Part shown: piece by piece, positions 37,209-46,209 of the stretch
How positions within the stretch are numbered: the first letter of the stretch is position 1
Layout of the letters: the number at the start of each line of letters is the position of its first letter
DNA from: Flammeovirgaceae bacterium UBA2338
Lineage (GTDB): Bacteria > Bacteroidota > Bacteroidia > Cytophagales > Cyclobacteriaceae
NCBI GenBank assembly: GCA_002344795.1
Contig: DDUM01000053.1
Coordinates: forward strand, 840-64,839
Direction: 5' to 3'
DNA: 64,000 nucleotides
Position numbers and translations under genes: made by a program
The notes under the pieces: generated by a model
What the model saw: only the letters and a program-made list of their open reading frames with translations
Database searches by the model: none
What the model was told of the DNA's origin: nothing

Positions 37209-40200
37209 CCATGGTTAGGCATTGCCTTTTCCATTTATTGACAGGGACACTTGCTATTTGTTCCACTGCCGTTGCACAGGAAGATATACATACCGTAATT
37301 CAAAAAGGTCACTCCGGCAAAATTACTGCTATTGATTTCAGCAAAGACGGAAAATTCTTTGTTACTGGCAGCACCGACCACTCCGTAAAGCTTTGGGATC
37401 TCAAAACAGGAAGAGAGGTAAGAACCTTTAAAGGTCATCGGGGAGAGATTACAGATGTGAGGATTGATAGTCGCAATGGGTTTATTGTGAGCTCTGCGGG
37501 CGCCAAAGGCGAGGCAGAGCTGCGTGTTTGGGATGTGAAATCTGGAGTATCGCAAAATGAGATAGAAGGAGGGAAGAGCCTATCTATGCTAGGTGTTCTT
37601 TTTGGTAAAATAGATTTTGAATGGGCATTTCAATTGCGTTCGTTTGACCTTCGGCAAGATGGCACGCTGATTTGGGCGGAAGACAACCACGGTGTCAAGG
37701 TTGGAAAAATCTCAAAAAGTAAATATGACAGGATACTTCCTACCAACTGGGAACCAACCGTTGTGAGATATAGTCCGGATGGAAATCTGATCGCAGCCGG
37801 AGGACAATCCTTTAATCGAGTGGTAGGCAAAGAAAGTAATGAAGTAGTCATTTGGAATTCTGCTAAGACTATGGAAAAGTTATCCCTTCAAACAAAACTG
37901 AGTGACATAACCACCCTTTCCTTTGATCGTTCTGGAAAATTCTTAGCAGTTTTATCACACTCTACAGACACAACGATAACAAAGGCCATTAATTCTATTG
38001 CGGAGACGACTTTTCTCAATGTGGTAGAGGTCTTTGAAATCGGCTCTCAAAGAAAACTTTTCGAAACATCCTGGATCGGTTTAAAATCTAATGTTCTGTC
38101 GTTGTCTCCCGATGGAAAGGTATTGGCTACATCTCACAGAAGAGCTGACGAGCGAACAGAAGAATTGATCATTTATAACATAGAGGCGAAGAGCGAACTG
38201 AAGCGATTTGATAGTCGCGAAATGGAAATTTATTCTATGGGGTTCTCTCCGGATGGCCGATTACTTATTGCCAATGGCGAACAAATAAATTTCTGGAAGG
38301 TTGGTTCATGGACTCACCTTAGGGAAATATTTCGTGCAGACAAGATTGATGATTTCGAGTTGGTGAATAATACGATACATACGTACCGCTACATGGAAAC
38401 CAACGCCACTATGAATACCATGGATTTGGAATCAGGAGGTTACGAAAGTTTGGTAATGGAACCCGTTCAGAAGGTAAAACACCACAAAAATCTGGTGTAT
38501 GTAAGTCGCGGATGTAAACTTGAACAATATGATCCTTCTGGAAAAACGGTGTTAAAAACGCTGGTGGATAAGATTGAGGGATGGGATGAAATTTCAGATT
38601 TTTTTATTGATTCCGAATCAAGTTATCTTGTTTGTATTAACACCTCCCAGAAAAATATTTTTGTAAGACCACTAAAGAAAATGGAGCCGGGTTTTTTTCT
38701 GTCGGGCCATCAAAAAGGAATCAAAACAATAGCATTTAGTGGAACCAGGATGGCAAGTGCAGGCGATGATAACAGGATCATCCTTTGGAACATTGCATCG
38801 AAATCTAAAGAAGTGGAGTTGCTCGGCCACAATAATGGGGTGAATGCTCTAGATTTTAATTCTGATGGAACGATGCTGGCTAGCGGTTCTTCAGACAACA
38901 ACATCAAGCTATGGGATATCAAAAAAATGGAACAAATAGAGACATTAAGAGGTCATAAAGAAGATGTGTTGTCTATTAGGTTCAGTGAAAAAGGGGACTT
39001 GCTTGCAAGCAGCTCAGGCAGTCTTAGCTATGAGGGAGAAAGTGAAATTATGATGTGGGATGTTAGGAGAAAGAAATCAATTTGGAAAGTGCCAGGCAAT
39101 GAAGGTTATACCAGGAAGATTGTTTTCTCTGGGAATCGAATCTATAGCATAGGCAATGATGCTGTGATCAAAATGCTGGACATAGAAAAGGGAGATCAAA
39201 AATTCTTTTATACACCCCTTACCAATAGTGATTTTGTGATTAGTACCCATGATAACTATTATCTCTCAACCAAAGCAAGTCTACAATTTGTTCATTTTGT
39301 GAAGGGAAATAGCGTGTATGCTTTTGATAATTTTGACCTCAAATACAACCGTCCGGATTTAGTTCTTTCAAACCTTGGTAGTAAAAATAGAGAGTTGATT
39401 GATGCCTATTATAAAATCTATTTGCGAAGGCTGAAAAGGAATGGCTTCACCAAGGAAGAAATTGACAAGGAAACCCATGTACCCTCAGCAGCCATCCTCA
39501 ATCTTGACAGCATTTCCTATCTAAGTTCCACTGACAACACTCGTTTGTTGATGGAATTTAAAGATGATAAGTTCAGACTAAAGTATTATAATGTCTGGGT
39601 GAACAGTGTTCCTATTTTTGGTGCTAAGGGTGTGGCGATCACAGGAAATGATGTAGGAAAAATCAAAACATCTCTTTCCCTTCCACTCAACGAGGGATAT
39701 AACAGGATTGAAATAGGGTGTGTCAACGACAAAGGGGCTAAGTCTCCCAGGGAAATGACAGAAGTCTTCTGGGCGAGCCAGCGAAAACCAAACTTATACA
39801 TGGTAAATGTTTGTGCTTCCAACTACGCCAACGCGTCCTTAAACCTTACCTACTCTGTAAAAGACGGGCAAGACATGGTTAATTTGTTTAAGCGCAATCA
39901 GGAATTCGATAAAATCAATGTGTACACGTTATACAACGATGAGGTGACAAAACCCAACTTCGCTTCCATTAAACAAAAGCTAATGGACAGTAAACCCGAT
40001 GATGAAGTAATCCTTTTTATGGCAGGACACGGGATATTAGATAAGAATTTCGATTTCAATTTTGTGACCTATGACATGGATCTGGACAGAGTAGGCGAAA
40101 CCTCCATCTCTTTCGAAAACATTGAAAATTTTATTGACAGCATCCCTGCACGTAAAAAAATGGTGTTGATCGATGCTTGCCATTCGGGAGGAATTGATAA

Positions 40201-40627
40201 GGAAGAAATTGAGGAAAAAGCAATAGAACTTACCAGCCGGAGTGGCAAGAATGTTAAAATTCAAAACATGGACAACATCAGGCAAAATGTATTTAGTGCG
40301 TATTATGGAGTGGACAACACTTTCGTTAAATTGATGGAAGAAATGTTTTACAGCTTAGGAGAGGGTTCAGGTGCCTACGTAATTTCGGCAGCCAGTGTTA
40401 ATGGATATGCGTTTGAGTCAGGTCAGTGGAACAACGGTGTTTTTACCTACAGTATTTTGGAAGGGCTGAGCAGTGGATTGGCGGATGTTAATAACGATGG
40501 CCTGGTTAAAGTGAGTGAGTTGAAGAATTTCTTAATCGAAAATGTGATTCGTCTTACTGATAACCAACAACGCCCCACTTGTAGAAAGGAAAACCAGGAC
40601 TTGGATTTTGTGGTGTGGAGAAATTAA
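37205..40627 (+). CDS. Exported WD40-caspase (peptidase C14) protein
   Basis: A 1140-residue protein with a signal peptide (ends TAVAQ near residue 25; ATG 37211 also possible). WD40 repeats occur at about residues 35-120 (GHSGKITAIDFSKDGKFFV) and again at about 500-640 (GHNNGVNALDFNSDGTMLAS, NNIKLWD), with more diverged blades between. The C-terminal caspase domain begins near 890: the catalytic pair is His942 in MAGHG and Cys992 in DACHSGG. Asp-rich VNNDGLVKVSELK resembles an EF-hand-like loop near residue 1100. It should be a cysteine peptidase in the periplasm or beyond. Coupled to the upstream exported protein. Confidence 0.88.
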   Translation: MTMVRHCLFHLLTGTLAICSTAVAQEDIHTVIQKGHSGKITAIDFSKDGKFFVTGSTDHSVKLWDLKTGREVRTFKGHRGEITDVRIDSRNGFIVSSAGAKGEAELRVWDVKSGVSQNEIEGGKSLSMLGVLFGKIDFEWAFQLRSFDLRQDGTLIWAEDNHGVKVGKISKSKYDRILPTNWEPTVVRYSPDGNLIAAGGQSFNRVVGKESNEVVIWNSAKTMEKLSLQTKLSDITTLSFDRSGKFLAVLSHSTDTTITKAINSIAETTFLNVVEVFEIGSQRKLFETSWIGLKSNVLSLSPDGKVLATSHRRADERTEELIIYNIEAKSELKRFDSREMEIYSMGFSPDGRLLIANGEQINFWKVGSWTHLREIFRADKIDDFELVNNTIHTYRYMETNATMNTMDLESGGYESLVMEPVQKVKHHKNLVYVSRGCKLEQYDPSGKTVLKTLVDKIEGWDEISDFFIDSESSYLVCINTSQKNIFVRPLKKMEPGFFLSGHQKGIKTIAFSGTRMASAGDDNRIILWNIASKSKEVELLGHNNGVNALDFNSDGTMLASGSSDNNIKLWDIKKMEQIETLRGHKEDVLSIRFSEKGDLLASSSGSLSYEGESEIMMWDVRRKKSIWKVPGNEGYTRKIVFSGNRIYSIGNDAVIKMLDIEKGDQKFFYTPLTNSDFVISTHDNYYLSTKASLQFVHFVKGNSVYAFDNFDLKYNRPDLVLSNLGSKNRELIDAYYKIYLRRLKRNGFTKEEIDKETHVPSAAILNLDSISYLSSTDNTRLLMEFKDDKFRLKYYNVWVNSVPIFGAKGVAITGNDVGKIKTSLSLPLNEGYNRIEIGCVNDKGAKSPREMTEVFWASQRKPNLYMVNVCASNYANASLNLTYSVKDGQDMVNLFKRNQEFDKINVYTLYNDEVTKPNFASIKQKLMDSKPDDEVILFMAGHGILDKNFDFNFVTYDMDLDRVGETSISFENIENFIDSIPARKKMVLIDACHSGGIDKEEIEEKAIELTSRSGKNVKIQNMDNIRQNVFSAYYGVDNTFVKLMEEMFYSLGEGSGAYVISAASVNGYAFESGQWNNGVFTYSILEGLSSGLADVNNDGLVKVSELKNFLIENVIRLTDNQQRPTCRKENQDLDFVVWRN

Positions 40628-40765
40628 AAGGTTTATTGATTCAGATCAGAGTGAGTTATATAATGGACAAGTGATCCGGACAAGTTGTTCATTACGCTTG
40701 TCCCAATTGAAACATCGGAATAATTACCTAAATTGATAAATATTTTATACAATAGTGCTGACCAT

Positions 40766-41449
40766 TCACTGACCACCATCTCTATTATTATCCACGGTCT
40801 TAATCGATCCAAGAAGAAAAACCCAATGAAATGCTACCCCGATCAACACGGCTACATGGAATAACTCGTGCGCTCCAAAATAGTCAGAATTAATAACAGG
40901 AAATTGAGCCCAGTCGATGATTGCCCCCAATGTATAGGCCAACCCACCATAAATTAAGTATTTGATGGATATGGTTTTCTTTAATTTCCAAATTCCTATC
41001 ACTGACACCAAACCGAGCCAGCCAAACGCAAGGAATACGGAATGAGTGACATAAGTTGGAAGATCATCAAAATAGATGGTTCCAAAAGTAATCCCAAGAG
41101 CGGCAATCATTGAGGCAAGAATGATAACACCCCATTTCATTAATCCTGAAAATATAACTTCATGAGTAGCAATGAGTGTACCTGCAATCAGTAAAAATAT
41201 TCCAGCATGATCAAGTATTCGCAAAACATACCGGGCGGTTGTCTCCCTTGGCAGCAGATGGTATACACCACTCATTGAAAGAAGGAAAATACTTGAAAAC
41301 CCAAAAATGAGTATCGGAATCGGATATTTTCTCCCCATTCCGTTTTTTTTGAATAGCCTGATCAGAAGAACACCTATTGCGAGCGCCCCAAACAGGTGCG
41401 TCCATGAATTAACTGGGTCTTCGAAACCAAGTAGGGGGTGGGTTTGCAT
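40766..41449 (-). CDS. PAQR/hemolysin III family membrane protein
   Basis: A 227-residue protein with seven hydrophobic helices. PAQR metal site residues are present in order: Ser and His in SMSGVYHLLP, Asp in ILDHAGIFLLIAGT, and the pair of His in HELFHVAVLIGVAFHW. ATG 41449 is used, because the longer form begins with residues that are not part of the first helix. The family (hemolysin III, YqfA) has a membrane-embedded zinc-binding hydrolase-like fold; its role in bacteria is uncertain, possibly in fatty acid or membrane homeostasis. It is alone, with a gap of about 290 bases upstream to the next gene, which runs the other way. Confidence 0.9.
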   Translation of the reverse strand: MQTHPLLGFEDPVNSWTHLFGALAIGVLLIRLFKKNGMGRKYPIPILIFGFSSIFLLSMSGVYHLLPRETTARYVLRILDHAGIFLLIAGTLIATHEVIFSGLMKWGVIILASMIAALGITFGTIYFDDLPTYVTHSVFLAFGWLGLVSVIGIWKLKKTISIKYLIYGGLAYTLGAIIDWAQFPVINSDYFGAHELFHVAVLIGVAFHWVFLLGSIKTVDNNRDGGQ

Positions 41450-41741
41450 TGTAGAAGTATTTATCCGTAAGTAAAGTAGCATAAAAGTGTTAACCCTGAA
41501 AGGTTATTCAGGCAAGGATAACAAAAGATAAATGTGTGACTTATGTAACTATTACCTATAAGTGAGTAACATGTGAAAATGTCAGTGCCGCTACCTTTAC
41601 TCAAGTGACCTGAAAGTCCATTCATTTTCATTAAATTCTTGTTTTACCAATTCATGTCTCTAAAATTGGTGTATGTTTTCGGGAAAGCCTTCGGAATTGT
41701 TTTTTTAACTTTACCAATGGTGTAACCAAGAAACAAATTGT

Positions 41742-42704
41742 TTGAAAGCCGCTGTCTATACCCGATACAGATCACCCGATGAACTTCAACTGCAGGATGT
41801 GGAAAAACCTACTCCCAAAGAGAACGAGGTGCTTATTAAAGTATGCGCTGCCTGCATCAACTCGTGGGATTGGGACCTGCTCGTAGGATCCAATTTTTTA
41901 GTGCGTCTCCTGGGTGGGATGTTCAAACCAAAAAATAAGATACTGGGATGCGATGTGGCAGGAATCGTGGAGTCAGTGGGAAGCAAGGTCACACAATTTC
42001 AATCCGGTGATGAAGTATTTGGCGATCTGTCTGGTGACCGCTTTGGCTGCTTTGCCGAATACGTGTGTGGACGTGAAAAGCACCTGGCGAAAAAACCGTT
42101 GAACCTTTCCTTTGAAGAAGCGTGTACCATTCCTCAGGCAGGTTTATTGGCCCTGCAGGGATTGCGGTTGGGGGGACTAAAGTCTGGAATGAGTGTGTTG
42201 ATCAACGGGGCTGGGGGCGGTGTGGGCATGTTCGCGATTCAGTTGGCAAAATCCTATAGTGCAGAAATAACAGCTGTGGACCGCAATGAGAAGTTTGAAA
42301 TGATGCGTTCATTAGGGGCACACCACACGATCGATTACAGGAAAGAGAACTTTACGAAAAACGGAAAGCAATACGATCTGATCCTGGATAACATCGCCAC
42401 GCATTCACTATTTGCCTGCAGGCGGTCGTTGGCCACCGGGGGAAACTATGTGATGACGGGGGGTAAGACCTCGATTATTTTCCAGATGGTTTTCCTCGGC
42501 AAGCTGTTGTCAAAGGGGAGTAAGAGAATTCGTCTTGTCGGGCTGCAATACAGTCCAAAGGACCTGGCCTACATGGCCGACCGGGTCACTAGCGGCAAAC
42601 TAAAACCCATCATTGACAAAAGTTTTCCGTTATCGCAGACAGCCGAGGCTTTCCGGCATTTTGGAAAAGGAGACTACAACGGAAAGGTGGTAATCAGGGT
42701 CTGA
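41742..42704 (+). CDS. Zinc-free MDR-type NAD(P)-dependent oxidoreductase
   Basis: A 320-residue medium-chain dehydrogenase/reductase, quinone-oxidoreductase branch. The N-terminal GroES-like part carries PKENEVLIKVCAACINSWDW and GCDVAGIVESVG. The Rossmann motif is NGAGGGVGMFAIQLAK (about 149-164), with the adenosine-binding acidic position in VDRNEK. Catalytic zinc ligands are absent, as usual for this branch. It likely reduces quinones or enals and may act in detoxification. The start is TTG at 41742, since no ATG is available before the first strand. It has no operon partner. Confidence 0.85.
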   Translation: MKAAVYTRYRSPDELQLQDVEKPTPKENEVLIKVCAACINSWDWDLLVGSNFLVRLLGGMFKPKNKILGCDVAGIVESVGSKVTQFQSGDEVFGDLSGDRFGCFAEYVCGREKHLAKKPLNLSFEEACTIPQAGLLALQGLRLGGLKSGMSVLINGAGGGVGMFAIQLAKSYSAEITAVDRNEKFEMMRSLGAHHTIDYRKENFTKNGKQYDLILDNIATHSLFACRRSLATGGNYVMTGGKTSIIFQMVFLGKLLSKGSKRIRLVGLQYSPKDLAYMADRVTSGKLKPIIDKSFPLSQTAEAFRHFGKGDYNGKVVIRV

Positions 42705-42791
42705 ATCTTGCTGCAAAAAAACAACAAATTGTTATAACTTCAAGGCGTTAACAGATGATCCGAAATAGTAAGTAGTTATTTAACTTCTGAA

Positions 42792-43028
42792 ATGGCTAAA
42801 AAATACAAACCTGATAAGGTCGTGATCAAAGAAGCAGACGGGAGAATATTGATACGTTCGGCTGTAAAAGAAACCAATTTTCAAAAAGCCATTGAGAAGT
42901 TGAGGAAAAACAAAAAAGCTCTTTATAAAAGAATAGAATCTCAGGCTAACGATCCTGAAACTATAAATTACTATGCTAAGAGTGCTAACAATTTCTCAGA
43001 GGTTGATCTTGACATACTTGAAGAATGA
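42792..43028 (+). CDS. Small lysine-rich protein, hypothetical
   Basis: A 78-residue soluble protein starting MAKKYKPDKVVIKEADGRIL, with a lysine-rich helix (IEKLRKNKKALYKRIESQ) in the middle and an acidic end. Length and charge pattern look like a small nucleic-acid-associated or antitoxin-type protein, but no motif is specific. It follows the oxidoreductase gene by 87 bases on the same strand. Coding is supported by the reading frame and a good ATG only. Confidence 0.5.
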   Translation: MAKKYKPDKVVIKEADGRILIRSAVKETNFQKAIEKLRKNKKALYKRIESQANDPETINYYAKSANNFSEVDLDILEE

Positions 43029-43357
43029 AGCATGCTGAAGTATGGTTAGTTGATTTTGTTCCAAAGGGGTAAGAGATCGGTGAGGTAAGATCGACTCGGT
43101 TCTCTGTCAACCAGGGAAATGGAAGGAGTAAAACCTGGACTAATCAAAGTGCTTGATTTACTTTGATAACAACTTAGGAACAGAAAAATGCGTACACTGC
43201 CCGACACAACCTGTGCGTTGCGGCTACGCAGGCAAAAGCAATATTCCTTTTAATGGAGCATTGTAACAAACGATCGCGTCATTCGTCTTGACGGTTTAGT
43301 TGAGATAACTAATTTTATAGCCGATATCGGAATTCAAAACTAACATTCAAGTTGAAC
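43029..43357. other. Intergenic stretch, no gene seen
   Basis: About 330 bases between the small lysine-rich gene and the DUF4386 gene. No RNA gene, repeat or convincing promoter was seen. Confidence 0.3.
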
Positions 43358-44050
43358 ATGACGGAAGAACAGCAAAAAGAAGGGGTGGGTACCGCCCGCA
43401 TGACGGGCATCTGGTACTTGCTTTTGGCCATCACTGGCATAGTAGGATTCATGCTATTGCACTCACGCATCTATGTGACCGATGATCCCGCACAGACACT
43501 GACAAATCTAACCAAACAGGAAACTCTTGCCCGGTTGCGACTGGTATTTGAATGCCTGATTGTGTTGTCACAGGTGTTGGCTGCCCTGTGGTTTTACAAA
43601 CTATTCAAAGACATCCATCACGTTGCCGCATGGTCACTTGCCGTCTGGGGCACGGTGAATGCCATTGCCATAATGATCAGTGCCATGGCCATGGGCGGGG
43701 CGATCGAAGTAGCCCAAAGCACTGCTATGGCATTGAATGAAAGGACGATGAGCATTCAAATTTTCAATCAATTCATCAAACAGGCATGGAGAGTAGGCAG
43801 CCTCTTTTTCGGACTCTGGCTCATACCCATGGGCTACATCGTGGTGAGCTCACAGCGAATGCCCGTGTGGCTCGGCCGCATACTTATTCTTGGAGGTGTT
43901 GGCTATATCCTGAGTGCCTTCCTGCTGTTTATGGGTGTCCACGGAACAGTGATTAATCTCCTTACCATCCCTGCGACCGTGGGGGAGTTTTGGATGATTG
44001 GCTATCTGTTGATTTTTGGAATAAGACCGGAAAGTAAATCTGAGCAATAA
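43358..44050 (+). CDS. DUF4386 membrane protein
   Basis: A 230-residue membrane protein with about six hydrophobic helices, starting at ATG 43358 (a TTG lies two codons upstream). The N-terminal ARMTGIWYLLLAITGIVG and the central IHHVAAWSLAVWGTVNAIA are typical of the DUF4386 family. The function is unknown. It stands alone; the TA pair follows after about 250 bases on the same strand. Confidence 0.85.
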   Translation: MTEEQQKEGVGTARMTGIWYLLLAITGIVGFMLLHSRIYVTDDPAQTLTNLTKQETLARLRLVFECLIVLSQVLAALWFYKLFKDIHHVAAWSLAVWGTVNAIAIMISAMAMGGAIEVAQSTAMALNERTMSIQIFNQFIKQAWRVGSLFFGLWLIPMGYIVVSSQRMPVWLGRILILGGVGYILSAFLLFMGVHGTVINLLTIPATVGEFWMIGYLLIFGIRPESKSEQ

Positions 44051-44297
44051 TTCAGGCAGGCAAGACAGGGAAATACAGACAGGATGCAAAGCGCATTCTT
44101 TGTGCACGCTGTGGTTAAAATATTTTGTCCTGGGCAATTGGGTCAAAGTTGAGCACGGAAGCAAGTTCATTTGGGCACAAAGTAACACGCTAGTAGGTGC
44201 CTTAGAAATTTTCTTCAAATGGTTTGCCTATCAATCAATTACCGGTTATTTTCTCCTGGTTTTCTTATCTTTATAGGCAAGAATAACTTCAAACAAC

Positions 44298-44540
44298 ATG
44301 AAATCAGCCACTGATATTCGAAATAAGGTTATCGACCAGTTATTGGCGATTAAAGATACCGACTACCTGCGTGCGCTATCCGATATGATTAAAAGCTCCC
44401 ATGTTCTGGAAGAAACAGTACCCCTTACCGAAGAACAAAAAATTATGTTGGCCATGAGTGAAGAAGATATTCATACTGGAAGAACCATTGATCAGCTCAC
44501 ACTCAACGAACGTGAACTGGAATGGCTCAAAAGGAAATAA
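44298..44540 (+). CDS. Antitoxin of a RelE/ParE-type pair
   Basis: An 80-residue protein. The N-terminal part (DIRNKVIDQLLAIKDTDYLRALSDMI) is helical, and the C-terminal part (LTEEQKIMLAMSEEDIHTGRTIDQ) is acidic and resembles the toxin-binding tail of antitoxins that pair with RelE/ParE in Bacteroidota. Its stop overlaps the start of the toxin gene by 19 bases, the usual coupling that puts antitoxin first. The family is only inferred from context and composition. Such pairs usually autoregulate through the antitoxin. Confidence 0.8.
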   Translation: MKSATDIRNKVIDQLLAIKDTDYLRALSDMIKSSHVLEETVPLTEEQKIMLAMSEEDIHTGRTIDQLTLNERELEWLKRK

Positions 44541-44833
44541 TCTGGACGGAAACTGCGGCTCGCCAAAGAAAGTCCATTTTGGAATATTGGGTGCAACGAA
44601 ATCAATCTCCAACCTATTCATTAAAGTTGCTTCGGTTGAGTAATGAGAAGGCTAACCTGGTTGCAAATAATCCACTGCTATACAAAGCTGTAGAATTCCC
44701 TGATACACGTGTGGCGGCTATGGGCCATTTCAGTTTGTTTTATAAAATCCAAGACGGTGCCATTATCATTACCGCATTTTGGGACAACCGTCAAGACCCA
44801 AAAGAACTGCTCAAACTTTTGAAAGCACGTTAA
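44522..44833 (+). CDS. RelE/ParE-superfamily toxin
   Basis: A 103-residue protein with the RelE/ParE fold pattern: WTETAARQRKSILEYWVQRN at the N-terminus, then FPDTRVAAMGHFSLFYKIQDG, and the C-terminal FWDNRQDPKELLKLLKAR typical of the family. RelE-like members cut mRNA on the ribosome, and ParE-like members poison gyrase; the sequence alone does not settle which. It overlaps the antitoxin gene by 19 bases. The pair is isolated in host-like sequence. Confidence 0.88.
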   Translation: MAQKEIIWTETAARQRKSILEYWVQRNQSPTYSLKLLRLSNEKANLVANNPLLYKAVEFPDTRVAAMGHFSLFYKIQDGAIIITAFWDNRQDPKELLKLLKAR

Positions 44834-45039
44834 TTATTATTGAGCATGAAGTTAGGCCTCTCGAACTGCAAAATGGCATACATTAGCCAGATACAAACCC
44901 TCCCAATTCTTCCTTTCCCGAGCAACCTTTTGAATCAATTTTAGACCACTTTTTATTTTTATGCAGACAAAATATCCACAAAAAGAGTAGATTAATCTCC
45001 TGTAAGAAGGTTTTTACCCGTTCACCCTCAAACACGCAC

Positions 45040-46155
45040 ATGAAGAGAAGGGATTTCGTTAAAATGTTGCCACTCGGAGCCCTTATCCCGGGACAGGTTT
45101 TGGGCAGTTTCCCCGCTGCAGCGAATACTTCAGGCGATCAAAATCTGCCACAAAAGGATATTGATGCCATCTATAAAAAAGCCATCGTCATTGATGGATT
45201 GATCATTGCCCGCGGCTGGAATGAGGATTCTTTTAAGGCCCTGGCCAATTCGGGCTACACGGGCTTCAATGCCTCCGTAGATTCAGGCAACCTGGCGAGA
45301 GGACTCAAGCATCTGGAGGAATGGCAACAACGCATTAAAGAAAATCCCGACCGTCTGATCCTGGCCACTAGTGCCGAAGATTTTTTCCAGGCCAGGAAAG
45401 AAAATAAAGCCGCCATACTACTGGGGTTTCAGAATGCCACCATGGTGGAAAACGATGTAGCCCACCTCGACAAACTGTACCAGGCCGGCACCCGGTGGAT
45501 GCAGCTCACCTACAACGAGCGCAACCTGCTGGGAGATGGATGTACGGAACGTACCAACGCAGGCTTGTCGGACTTTGGGATAGAAGTGGTGGAGCGCATG
45601 AACGAACTCGGGATCATTGTGGACCTTTCTCATTGCGGGAAACAAACCACCAACGATGGCATTCAGTTCAGCAAATCCGGAGCTTCCATCAACCACTCCA
45701 TGTGTGAGGCTCTGTACAAAAATCATCCGCGCGCCAAAACAGATGAACAGATTCGGGCCATGGCGGATAAAGGTGGCGTAATCGGGATTATCTGTCTGGG
45801 TTACATGATTGGTCCCAACCTGGGTACAGAGACTACCCTCGAAACTTACGTGGATCACATCGAACATGCCGTAAAAGTGGGGGGCATCGACCATGTTGGA
45901 CTGGGGGCCGACTTTGCCATCCAGGGACTGGAGGCCAGTGGCGCCACCCGTGAAAACTGGTATGTGCCGCGCCTGACGCGTTTCAAGGAATCATACCATG
46001 TGCAGTGGCCACCCTGGATTCCTGAACTCGATACCACCGACCGCTATCGGCATGTGGCGCGGGCATTGAACAAAAGAGGCTTCCGTACAGGAGATATCGA
46101 AAAAATACTGGGACAAAACTGGGTGAGGTATTATCGGGAAACACTAAAGCCCTGA
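45040..46155 (+). CDS. M19 membrane-dipeptidase homologue with altered metal site
   Basis: A 371-residue protein with a twin-arginine-like leader (MKRRDFVKMLPLG), so probably exported. The fold matches M19 renal-dipeptidase-type proteins: His198 in DLSHCG and His219 in INHSMC are kept, as is Asp in HVGLGADFAIQG. The N-terminal H-x-D metal motif is missing, since the strand reads IVIDGLII (Leu54 and Ile56 where His and Asp belong), and the bridging Glu is Gln131 in GFQNA. So normal two-zinc chemistry is unlikely. It precedes the amidohydrolase gene by 54 bases, same strand. Confidence 0.8.
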   Translation: MKRRDFVKMLPLGALIPGQVLGSFPAAANTSGDQNLPQKDIDAIYKKAIVIDGLIIARGWNEDSFKALANSGYTGFNASVDSGNLARGLKHLEEWQQRIKENPDRLILATSAEDFFQARKENKAAILLGFQNATMVENDVAHLDKLYQAGTRWMQLTYNERNLLGDGCTERTNAGLSDFGIEVVERMNELGIIVDLSHCGKQTTNDGIQFSKSGASINHSMCEALYKNHPRAKTDEQIRAMADKGGVIGIICLGYMIGPNLGTETTLETYVDHIEHAVKVGGIDHVGLGADFAIQGLEASGATRENWYVPRLTRFKESYHVQWPPWIPELDTTDRYRHVARALNKRGFRTGDIEKILGQNWVRYYRETLKP

Positions 46156-46209
46156 CGTTCTGATTTTATAATTTAAGTCTAAGCCAAAATTCAGCTTTAC
46201 CGCATAACC

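Noticed and set aside
44298..44833. Toxin-antitoxin pair as part of the defence island
   Set aside because: It lies about 3.5 kb left of the island among host-type genes with normal composition, so a separate ordinary module is more likely.
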